Shown: one piece after another, positions 1 to 5,159 of the stretch
How positions within the stretch are numbered: position 1 is the stretch's first letter
Layout: each line of letters begins with the position of its first letter
Assembly: GCA_024278415.1 (NCBI GenBank)
Contig: JAJRTI010000831.1
Coordinates: 1-5,195 of the forward strand
From: Planctomycetota bacterium
Lineage (GTDB): Bacteria; Planctomycetota; Brocadiia; JAJRTI01
Direction: 5' to 3'
Length of the DNA: 5,195 nucleotides
The notes under the pieces: generated by a model
Seen by the model: only the letters and a program-made list of their open reading frames with translations
What the model was told of the DNA's origin: nothing
The model's database searches: none
Translations under genes and position numbers: made by a program

Positions 1-675
1 GACACCTACTGCCGCGGCTGGGGCCGCGGGTGTGACCCAGGCATTCGCGTGATCCACGAAGTGTGCCACGTCTTCGACCTGCTCCGTTGGTTCACCGGGT
101 CCGAGGTCGAGTCCATCTACACCGTGCTCTCGCGTCACGACTACGAGATCTTCACGCTCAAGTTCGAGTCATGCTGCGTCGCGTCCATCACCAGCAGCGG
201 CTACGTGACGACCGACCTGCCCAAGTAACGCTTAGAGCTGATCAGCGACGAGGGCACGGTGATCGTCGAGGAGTTCGTCGAACTCCGCGCATTCGGCTTC
301 AAGGACGCGGAGCCGGTCGAGCGCTACGCCGGCCACTCGCATCCGGACAAGGAATTCAGCCACAAGCTTCTGTTCGAGAAGGTCGGCGCGGACGCGCTCT
401 ACGGCATGCGCCGGACCGCGTGGGAACTCCAGAACGTCGACAGTGGCGGCGCACCCGACCAAGCCGAGCGCGAGCGATTCCTCAAGAGCGGCCAGATGTG
501 GAACTACATGGTCGACAAGGGCTGGCTCGCGGCGGTCGACCACTTCGCGGAGTGCATCTGCCACGGCGAGACGCCACAGAACGCTGCGGCCCGCGACGGG
601 CTCATGGCGAGCCGCCTGGCGCACGCGGCGATCCAGAGCCGCGAGACGGGCCAGATCGTGGCCTTGAGCGCGTGA
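1..675 (+). pseudogene. Gfo/Idh/MocA-family NAD(P)-dependent oxidoreductase, C-terminal part, interrupted by an in-frame stop
   Basis: Frame 1 reads from the window edge and gives 75 sense codons, a TAA at 226-228, then 148 more codons to a TGA at 673-675. Both halves look like one C-terminal substrate-binding domain of the Gfo/Idh/MocA family, which oxidises or reduces sugars, inositols and related compounds with NAD(P). The first half has HEVCHVFDLLRWFTGSE (residues 19-35), matching the conserved E-x-C-H-x-x-D-L helix that carries the family's catalytic-region histidine. The second half ends with the usual helices (HFAECICHGETPQNAAARDG, then AIQSRETGQIVAL). The stop falls between TTDLPK and RLELISDEGTV, exactly where family members read straight through, so a single base change (for example a Tyr codon TAC or TAT to TAA) explains it. 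The NAD-binding Rossmann half lies off the left edge. The segment after the stop has only a GTG at 259 as a possible restart and no evident ribosome site. The break could also be an assembly error. The substrate cannot be told. Confidence 0.85.
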
Positions 676-798
676 CCGTTTGGCTAGCGCGATCCACGAG
701 TTTCCCCAGAATTTCCACCCGTCCTCCCGCAAGCCTGGCGTCACCGGTTTCTTACAACGATTGTTATGAACACGGGGCCGTGCGGGACGCGCGGGTGT

Positions 799-865
799 TT
801 GTAGTAGGGCGATTTATCGCCCGTTTTTCAGCGTTACTGACGGGCCATGAATGGCCCTACTACAA
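799..865. repeat. REPIN-like element, copy 1 (two inverted REP hairpins)
   Basis: Two 24-base units face each other: 801-824 on the + strand and 840-863 on the - strand, separated by 15 bases. Each starts with GTAGTA and contains a short hairpin. Unit one has GGGCGA-TTTA-TCGCCC at 807-822. The reverse complement of unit two has GGGCCA-TTCA-TGGCCC. The G-to-C change on one arm is matched by C-to-G on the other, so the stem is kept. The outer arms also pair and extend by TT/AA to 799-865. A GTAG head next to a small palindrome, used in head-to-head pairs, is the known layout of REP/REPIN elements that depend on RAYT (REP-associated tyrosine) transposases. Assignment to that class is inference, since no RAYT gene lies in the window. 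A second copy is at 4711-4778. Confidence 0.8.
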
Positions 866-868
866 GCC

Positions 869-884
869 AGCGGCGTCTGCCGCT
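869..884. repeat. Small hairpin next to REPIN copy 1
   Basis: AGCGGC at 869-874 pairs with GCCGCT at 879-884 around a GTCT loop. It begins four bases after the REPIN-like element and may be part of the same composite repeat. No T-run follows on either strand, so it is unlikely to be an intrinsic terminator. Confidence 0.45.
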
Positions 885-928
885 CGGATCAGCAAATCTC
901 ATGGGGAAACTCCTGTAGCGCGATCCTC

Positions 929-957
929 TTGCCCGGCCGACGCGCCGGACGTATACT
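929..957 (+). promoter_or_regulatory. Probable sigma-70-type promoter for the 87-residue protein gene
   Basis: A -35-like TTGCCC (929-934, 4 of 6 to consensus) is followed after exactly 17 bases by a -10-like TATACT (952-957, 5 of 6). Transcription would start near 964 and give a leader of about 47 bases before the ATG at 1011. TATACT stands out in this GC-rich stretch. The spacer contains a dyad, CCGGC (933-937) and GCCGG (944-948), which could be an operator, though GC-rich dyads are common here. If there is no separate promoter in the 189-base gap downstream, this one may also serve the kinase gene. Confidence 0.55.
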
Positions 958-995
958 CTGAGCGCCAGACTCGGATCGGCCGGCCATGACTCCGC

Positions 996-1002
996 GAGAG
1001 GA
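996..1002 (+). promoter_or_regulatory. Ribosome binding site that selects the ATG at 1011
   Basis: GAGAGGA at 996-1002 is a good Shine-Dalgarno match and ends 8 bases before the ATG at 1011. The in-frame ATG at 1002 overlaps the site itself and could not use it, which decides the start. Confidence 0.65.
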
Positions 1003-1010
1003 TGCGACCC

Positions 1011-1274
1011 ATGTACGCACTGCGCATCGCACCGCTTCTTTTGATGGGGCTTTTCGGGGGCAGCCAGGCTTGGGGACAGGTCTCGCCGTTTCCGTGGCGA
1101 TCGGAGCAATCGCTCCCTGCGCCCGCGGCGCAAGTACGGCGCAGCCCCAGCACGCTGCGCCGAATCGTGAACAAAGCCCGCCGCATGCCGCAGCACACGA
1201 AGCTGGTCATCGGCCTCTGCCTCGCCGGCGCCATCGTGTTCTTCGTCGGCATCTGGGCCAAGACCCGCATGTAG
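1011..1274 (+). CDS. Small secreted or membrane-anchored protein of unknown function (87 aa)
   Basis: I do not recognise this protein. The start at 1011 is chosen from the Shine-Dalgarno spacing. An N-terminal hydrophobic stretch (about residues 6-20, IAPLLLMGLFGGSQA) after R5 looks like a signal peptide, with a possible cleavage after SQA (20) or AWG (22). A proline-rich part follows (residues 26-46), then a basic segment with R43, R44, R50, R51, K55, R57, R58 and K64. A transmembrane helix lies at about 65-82 (LVIGLCLAGAIVFFVGIW), ended by K84 and R86. If the signal is cleaved, this is a C-terminally anchored protein with a short extracytoplasmic part. If not, it is a two-helix membrane protein. 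The strong positive charge before the helix conflicts with a simple N-outside topology, so orientation is uncertain. Promoter, ribosome site and coherent domain layout support a real gene. It lies 189 bases upstream of the sensor kinase in the same direction, so a role as accessory membrane protein is possible but unsupported. Confidence 0.72.
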   Translation: MYALRIAPLLLMGLFGGSQAWGQVSPFPWRSEQSLPAPAAQVRRSPSTLRRIVNKARRMPQHTKLVIGLCLAGAIVFFVGIWAKTRM

Positions 1275-1450
1275 CGGCATCAACGACTCGACCGAGGCTG
1301 CCGCGCCTCACGCGCGGGCCTTCGTCGGCCATCGCCCCGCGAGGGCAAGAGTGCGCGCTTGGCGCCCGGGGCCGAAGCTCCACGTGCAAGGGCATTCTCA
1401 CGAACGCGGCGGCGCCCACGCCCGTTCACCCGTCACGGGCCATGCAAAGC

Positions 1451-1459
1451 AAGAGGTGA
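1451..1459 (+). promoter_or_regulatory. Strong ribosome binding site that selects the kinase start at 1464
   Basis: AAGAGGTGA at 1451-1459 matches the anti-Shine-Dalgarno complement AGGAGGTGA at 8 of 9 positions. Its central AGAGG ends 7 bases before the ATG at 1464. The same frame is open upstream to a TTG at 1359, but that extension lacks such a site and reads as an arginine- and proline-rich shadow. Confidence 0.8.
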
Positions 1460-1463
1460 TCCC

Positions 1464-4427
1464 ATGCCCACTCCCGACCCGTCCGGCGCCTCTCCGCGTG
1501 GCGCCCCCGCCACCGCGACGCTCGTCGTCGCACCCTGGTGGCGATGGTACGCGCCCGCGATCGCGGGGGGCGCGTTCTGGCTGCTCGTCGCCGGCCCCGC
1601 GCGCCTGCTTTGGCCACTGCGGCTCTCATCGGTGGAAGCAATCACGCTCGCGCTGGCCGCGGCCGCGAGCTGGGGGATCCTCTCGCTTCGCCGCCTTCAC
1701 ACGCGAGCCCAGGCCGCGCTCGCGAGCGCCGCTCGCGCGCAGGATCAGCAGATGGCGCAGCGAGACGGCGAACTCCGTTCAACACAAGAACGGCTCCGCG
1801 TGGCACAGCAATTCAACGAAACGATCCTGTCCGGTGCGCAGGTGGGGATCGTCGTGTACGACCGAGATCTGCGGTACCGCGTGTGGAGTCGGTTCATGGA
1901 GCACATGACCGGCCGACCGGCCGATCAGATACTCGGCCGGACGGCTGAGGAGGTCTGTCCCTTCCTGCGGGAGCAAGGCATCGACCAACTGCACGCGCGC
2001 GCGCTCAACCGCGAGACGGTGCGTTCCGGCGACCTGCGATTTCAGGTGCCTGAGTCCGGCAGGGAGGGCTGGTTCACGGGCGTGTACAGCCCCCACCTGT
2101 CGGCCGATGGCGAGGTCATGGGCGTAGTGGCCACGATCCACGATATCACAGAACGCCGACGCGCGGAGGAGGCGTTGCGCAAGAGCGAGGAGCAATACCG
2201 GACCACAATTGACGCGATGGGAGACATGGTCCACGTGGTGGACCGGGATCTGCGATTCGTTCTCGTCAACGCCCGGTTCCACAGTTGGTGCAAGGAGCTG
2301 GGCCTGGAGGCCGAGCCCATCGGGCAGAGCGTGCTCGAATTCTTCTCCTTTCTGCCCGACAGGGCGCGCCGCGAGTACGAGCAGGTCTTCGCGACGGGCG
2401 AAGCACTTGTCACAGAGGAACCGCTCGAAGTCGCGGGCCGCAAACTCATCACAGAGACACGCAAAATTCCTATTCTCGAACAGGGCCGCGTGGCTCGGAT
2501 GGTCACGGTTGTTCGGGACGTGACGCGGCGCCGGAGGGCGGAGCATGCCCTGCGCGAGAGCGAGGAGCGGTACCGACGGCTTGTTGAACTCAGCCCCGAC
2601 CCGGTGCTGGTCCTCCAGGACGGTGTGTGCAAGTTCGCCAACTCGGCATTCATGCAAGTATTTGGCTACACGCAAGAGGACCTCGATGCCGGCCTCAGCT
2701 TCCTCCAACTCGTGCGCGAGCAAGACGCCGCGGCCGTTCGGCAACGCTACGAGGACCGGCTCGCCGGCAAGGAGCTACCCCAGACCTATGAGGTCGACCT
2801 CGTCGTCAAGGACGGACGCGCCGTGGCCTGCGAGACATCGGCCGCTCGGATCCAGCACGACGGCCAGCCGGCCGCTCTGCTGACGATTCGGGACATCACC
2901 GCGCGAAAAGCGGCCGAAGACGCGCTCCGCCAGAGCCAAGCCCTGCTGTCGGCCACCGTCGAAAGCCTTCCCTTCAGTTTCTACGCCATCGGCCCCGATG
3001 GCCGCTTTGCGCTCCAAAACGCCGTGTACAAAGCCATGTGGGGCGACTGCGTGGGCTTGCGGCCAGAGGATGTCATCGCCGGCGAAACGACACTCAAGGC
3101 GTGGCTAGCCAAGCGCTCCCGCGCACGGGCCGGAGAAACGGTGGAGGACGAGGTCGAGTACTCCGTGCACGGCCAACTCCGCTCCTTCCACAGCATCCTC
3201 GCACCCATTCGCGACGGCGACGAGACCCTCGGCATCGTGGGCGTGGACATCGACGTGACGGAACGCAAGCAACTGGAAGAGCGGCTTCGGCAGGCGCACA
3301 AGATGGAAGCCGTGGGCACGCTCGCGGCCGGCATCGCGCACGATTTCAACAACATGATGACCCCCATCATGGGCTACGCTCGTTTCCTCGAGCAAGGCCT
3401 GCCTGAGGGCGAGCGGCTGCATCGATTCGCAGAGATGATCCTCAAGACCGCCACCCGCGCGGCCGCACTGCCGCGAAGGTTGCTGGCGTTCAGCCGACAG
3501 CAGAGCCTCAAGGTCGAGAGGCTTGATGTCAACGCGGTCATCAGCGACATGAACAAAATGCTCGTGCGCATCATCGGCGAAGACATCGCCGTGCAAACGC
3601 GCCTCGAGCCGGGCCTCCATCCCATCCAGGGTGACGCGACGCAACTGGAGCAGATCATCCTCAACCTGGCGGTCAACGCCAGAGAAGCCATGCCCCAAGG
3701 GGGCCGCTTCTGCATCGGCACGCAGAACGTCGCCGAAGAAGAGGCGCGGCGCTATGCCGGCGCGGACGCGCCAGCCGGCGACAGCGTGTGCATCACCGTG
3801 CGCGACACCGGCATGGGCATGGATCCCCACACGCTGGCAAACATCTACGAGCCTTACTACACCACCAAGAGCATGGCCACGAACACCGGCCTCGGCCTAT
3901 CCGTCGCATACGGCATCGTGAAGCAGCACGGCGGCACCATCGCCGCAGAAAGCCAGCCCGGAAAAGGCAGCACCTTTCGCGTCTACTTCCCAGCCGCGCC
4001 AGCCACCGAAGCCACTGCCGAGCCCACACGGGACGAAGAACCAGAGACAACCGGGCACGGAGAGTGCATCCTCTTCGTCGAGGACGAACCCATCGTGCGC
4101 CAATTCCTCAGCGCTTCGCTCCAGGACCGTGGCTACACCGTGCTCGAATGCGCCACCGCCAGAATGGCCATCGAAACGTTCGAACGCGAGGCCGAGCGTA
4201 TCGAGTTGGTCTTCAGCGACGTCATGCTCCCCGACTCCGACGCGCTCCAACTGGTCGGCCAACTCACCCAGCGCAAGCCCACCCTCAAGGTGCTGCTGAC
4301 CAGCGGCTACACCGACAACCGCTCCCGTGCAGAAGCCATCCGAAAGCGCGGCTACCGATTCTTGCCCAAGCCCATGCTCCTCCCAGAGCTACTCCAGACC
4401 ATTCGGGATATCCTGGACGCGGGGTAA
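1464..4427 (+). CDS. Membrane-bound hybrid sensor histidine kinase with four PAS domains and a C-terminal receiver (987 aa)
   Basis: The protein senses a signal, autophosphorylates on histidine using ATP, and passes phosphate to its own receiver aspartate. Two hydrophobic segments (about residues 30-51 and 57-75) with a very short loop anchor it in the inner membrane, and a helical linker follows (76-118). Four PAS domains lie at about 117-230, 242-355, 367-480 and 491-600. Each ends in a D-I/V-T-x-R type motif (D227, D352, D477, D597) leading into a charged helix. The HisKA H-box is AAGIAHDFNN with phospho-acceptor H626, as in the NtrB-like and many-PAS hybrid class. The HATPase domain has N734/N738 (NLAVNARE), the G1 box DTGMG (781-785), an F-box-like YEPYYTTK (795-802) and G2 TGLGLS. 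The receiver (about 868-985) has E873/D874, phospho-acceptor D919, T946 and K969. All catalytic residues are present, so it should be active. No DNA-binding output follows, so phosphate probably moves on to an Hpt protein or regulator encoded elsewhere. The ligand is unknown. The gap of 189 bases to the small upstream gene allows but does not prove co-transcription. Confidence 0.97.
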   Translation: MPTPDPSGASPRGAPATATLVVAPWWRWYAPAIAGGAFWLLVAGPARLLWPLRLSSVEAITLALAAAASWGILSLRRLHTRAQAALASAARAQDQQMAQRDGELRSTQERLRVAQQFNETILSGAQVGIVVYDRDLRYRVWSRFMEHMTGRPADQILGRTAEEVCPFLREQGIDQLHARALNRETVRSGDLRFQVPESGREGWFTGVYSPHLSADGEVMGVVATIHDITERRRAEEALRKSEEQYRTTIDAMGDMVHVVDRDLRFVLVNARFHSWCKELGLEAEPIGQSVLEFFSFLPDRARREYEQVFATGEALVTEEPLEVAGRKLITETRKIPILEQGRVARMVTVVRDVTRRRRAEHALRESEERYRRLVELSPDPVLVLQDGVCKFANSAFMQVFGYTQEDLDAGLSFLQLVREQDAAAVRQRYEDRLAGKELPQTYEVDLVVKDGRAVACETSAARIQHDGQPAALLTIRDITARKAAEDALRQSQALLSATVESLPFSFYAIGPDGRFALQNAVYKAMWGDCVGLRPEDVIAGETTLKAWLAKRSRARAGETVEDEVEYSVHGQLRSFHSILAPIRDGDETLGIVGVDIDVTERKQLEERLRQAHKMEAVGTLAAGIAHDFNNMMTPIMGYARFLEQGLPEGERLHRFAEMILKTATRAAALPRRLLAFSRQQSLKVERLDVNAVISDMNKMLVRIIGEDIAVQTRLEPGLHPIQGDATQLEQIILNLAVNAREAMPQGGRFCIGTQNVAEEEARRYAGADAPAGDSVCITVRDTGMGMDPHTLANIYEPYYTTKSMATNTGLGLSVAYGIVKQHGGTIAAESQPGKGSTFRVYFPAAPATEATAEPTRDEEPETTGHGECILFVEDEPIVRQFLSASLQDRGYTVLECATARMAIETFEREAERIELVFSDVMLPDSDALQLVGQLTQRKPTLKVLLTSGYTDNRSRAEAIRKRGYRFLPKPMLLPELLQTIRDILDAG

Positions 4428-4470
4428 TGGCCGTGCGGGGACATCAAGGCGGACTGCGCCCCAACCCAAG

Positions 4471-4496
4471 GCCTCTGGCCGTCATGGATCAGAGGC
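4471..4496. repeat. Hairpin 43 bases after the kinase stop, weak terminator candidate
   Basis: GCCTCTG (4471-4477) pairs perfectly with CAGAGGC (4490-4496) across a 12-base loop. It is the first stem after the kinase stop codon and might end or stabilise the transcript, but no T-run follows, so it is not a standard intrinsic terminator. Confidence 0.4.
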
Positions 4497-4527
4497 AAGA
4501 CGTGGCGTGTGGAGGGCAGGGGCGCTG

Positions 4528-4574
4528 TTCTGTATTGCGTATTCGGATCGCGATCCGAGATGCGCAATACGGAA
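4528..4574. repeat. 47-base near-perfect palindrome with GTATTGC repeat units
   Basis: The centre is a loopless 16-base palindrome TCGGATCGCGATCCGA (4543-4558). After one bulged G (4559) the arms go on pairing out to 4528 and 4574, including GTATTGCG (4532-4539) with CGCAATAC (4563-4570), with two G-T wobbles. A further unit follows at once: read on the - strand, 4571-4584 is GTATTGCTTATTCC, and 4557-4570 is a diverged copy of the same 14-mer. The + strand copy at 4532-4545 reads GTATTGCGTATTCG. The element is therefore three copies of a 14-base unit, two in tandem on the - strand and one inverted. It resembles a dispersed intergenic repeat. No gene overlaps it. Confidence 0.75.
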
Positions 4575-4658
4575 TAAGCAATACGCTGCCAAGAGAGCAC
4601 GCACACCGCGCAACTTCTTGTTTTTCATGACAGTTCTGGATCGATAAGGCACTACGCC

Positions 4659-4700
4659 TTCTCCCAGACTTCGCTGCGAGAAAGGGGCGGCTGCGCCGCC
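4659..4700. repeat. Double-hairpin repeat, copy A
   Basis: The first hairpin pairs TTCTC (4659-4663) with GAGAA (4678-4682) and CAG (4665-4667) with CTG (4674-4676), with one C-C mismatch between them. The second pairs GGCGGC (4686-4691) with GCCGCC (4695-4700) around a TGC loop. Aligned with copy B at 4847-4887, 35 of 41 bases agree. It ends 10 bases before REPIN copy 2. Confidence 0.7.
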
Positions 4701-4710
4701 GTCAGGCCGT

Positions 4711-4778
4711 TCGTAGTAGGGCGATTTACCGCCCGTTGGCAGCCATGGAGAGACGGGCCATAAATCGCCCTACTACGA
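4711..4778. repeat. REPIN-like element, copy 2
   Basis: The same arrangement as at 799-865: a 24-base unit at 4713-4736, an inverted unit at 4753-4776, and a 16-base spacer. Unit one differs from its counterpart in copy 1 at one base, and that base (C4729 in place of T) lies in the hairpin. The outer flanks differ from copy 1 but still pair (TC at 4711-4712 with GA at 4777-4778, in place of TT with AA). The spacers of the two copies are unrelated in sequence. Only arms and hairpins are conserved, as expected for a REPIN that spreads or is maintained through its structure. Confidence 0.8.
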
Positions 4779-4798
4779 GCCTCGCCATGTCGCGCCGG

Positions 4799-4826
4799 GC
4801 ACATCGACCAAAAGTTGTCGATGTGT
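4799..4826. repeat. Inverted repeat ACATCGAC / GTCGATGT
   Basis: ACATCGAC (4801-4808) pairs with GTCGATGT (4817-4824) across an 8-base A-rich loop. C4800-G4825 and a G-T wobble (4799-4826) extend the stem to 10 pairs. It lies 20 bases past REPIN copy 2. Its function is unknown. Confidence 0.6.
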
Positions 4827-4846
4827 GCTCCGTAAGCGCCTATGCG

Positions 4847-4887
4847 TTCTCGCCGGCTTCGCGGCGAAAAAGAGGCGGCTGCGCCGC
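4847..4887. repeat. Double-hairpin repeat, copy B
   Basis: This is a direct repeat of 4659-4699, shifted by 188 bases, with 35 of 41 identical positions. The first hairpin pairs TCGCCG (4850-4855) with CGGCGA (4862-4867) around GCTTCG. The second pairs GCGGC (4875-4879) with GCCGC (4883-4887) around TGC. The A-T pair 4666/4675 of copy A is a C-G pair here (4854/4863), and the C-C mismatch 4664/4677 is repaired to G-C (4852/4865). The differences thus respect the stem. Confidence 0.7.
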
Positions 4888-4901
4888 GCGTTCACCGTAC
4901 C

Positions 4902-4940
4902 GCGGGCTGTCCTCCCGCCCGCGCTGGGCTTGCCCCAGCG
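4902..4940. repeat. Two adjacent GC-rich hairpins
   Basis: GCGGG (4902-4906) can pair with CCCGC (4914-4918). Directly after it, CGCTGGG (4922-4928) pairs with CCCAGCG (4934-4940) around CTTGC. The second is the better stem (7 perfect pairs). The first, at 5 pairs in GC-rich DNA, could be chance. Confidence 0.45.
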
Positions 4941-4984
4941 TAGCGATGATTGCCGACTACCGCGGAACCAGCCACACCCTGTTT

Positions 4985-5044
4985 CCCCTTTCCTCTGCCT
5001 TTCCGATCCCGCACTTGCGGGATCGGAAAGGCAGAGGGAAGGGG
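4985..5044. repeat. Long perfect hairpin: 28-bp stem with a 4-base loop
   Basis: Bases 4985-5012 pair with 5017-5044 around the loop ACTT. Of 28 pairs, 27 are Watson-Crick and one is a T-G wobble (4991/5038). One arm is pyrimidine-rich (CCTTTCCTCTGCC) and the other purine-rich. This is far beyond chance. No T-run follows on either strand, so it is not an ordinary intrinsic terminator. No terminal duplication or transposase is visible. It may be a small mobile palindrome, a cruciform-forming site, or a stable RNA stem if transcribed. Confidence 0.85.
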
Positions 5045-5066
5045 GCGGGGCACAGCGCGCAACCGA

Positions 5067-5099
5067 CCCAGGGTAGCGAGCTTCGCTCGCAACCCTGGG
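5067..5099. repeat. Nested hairpin CCCAGGGT ... ACCCTGGG
   Basis: The outer stem CCCAGGGT (5067-5074) pairs with ACCCTGGG (5092-5099). After one A-A mismatch, the inner stem GCGAGC (5076-5081) pairs with GCTCGC (5085-5090) around a TTC loop. In all there are 14 base pairs over 33 bases. The layout resembles dispersed intergenic repeats that I associate from memory with planctomycete genomes. That link is unverified. Confidence 0.7.
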
Positions 5100-5106
5100 C
5101 GGCTGG

Positions 5107-5159
5107 AGGACGGAATCCCGTTGGGATTCCCGATCCCCGCGCCCGGCCGCGGTCGTCCT
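5107..5159. repeat. Branched inverted repeat with two internal hairpins
   Basis: AGGAC (5107-5111) pairs with GTCCT (5155-5159), enclosing two hairpins: GGAATCCC (5112-5119) with GGGATTCC (5123-5130), loop GTT, and CCGCG (5137-5141) with CGCGG (5148-5152). Together they would fold as a three-way junction. The 8-bp inner stem is convincing. The outer and third stems are shorter and less certain. Confidence 0.55.

Noticed and set aside
226..228. Stop-codon readthrough or an alternative genetic code at the TAA
   Set aside because: The kinase ends at a TAA, the small gene at TAG and the oxidoreductase at TGA, so all three act as stops here. No recoding element is evident after the TAA.
752..770. 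AT-rich dyad ACAA-CGA-TTGT as an operator or promoter between the pseudogene and REPIN copy 1
   Set aside because: The stem is only 4 bp and there is no matching -35 element or gene start close downstream. It is too weak to annotate.
63..989. A 308-codon open frame overlapping the oxidoreductase fragment
   Set aside because: Its translation is Arg/His/Pro-rich shadow sequence, it runs through the REPIN-like repeat, and the true oxidoreductase frame is recognisable in another frame on the same strand.
1359..1463. Upstream extension of the kinase to a TTG at 1359
   Set aside because: The extension is Arg/Pro-rich without membrane or domain features and has no ribosome site, whereas the ATG at 1464 has an excellent one.
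1779..2744. A long - strand open frame (321 codons) opposite the kinase
   Set aside because: It is an antisense shadow produced by GC-rich codon bias over the PAS domains of a clearly real gene.
4610..4630. T-rich stretch near 4615-4626 as an intrinsic terminator
   Set aside because: No stable GC-rich stem directly precedes it, so only half of the signal is present.
4659..5159. A CRISPR array or integron attC cluster as an explanation for the repeat cluster
   Set aside because: There is no regular repeat-spacer spacing with identical repeats, no attC core sites or cassette genes, and the palindromes belong to several unrelated families.
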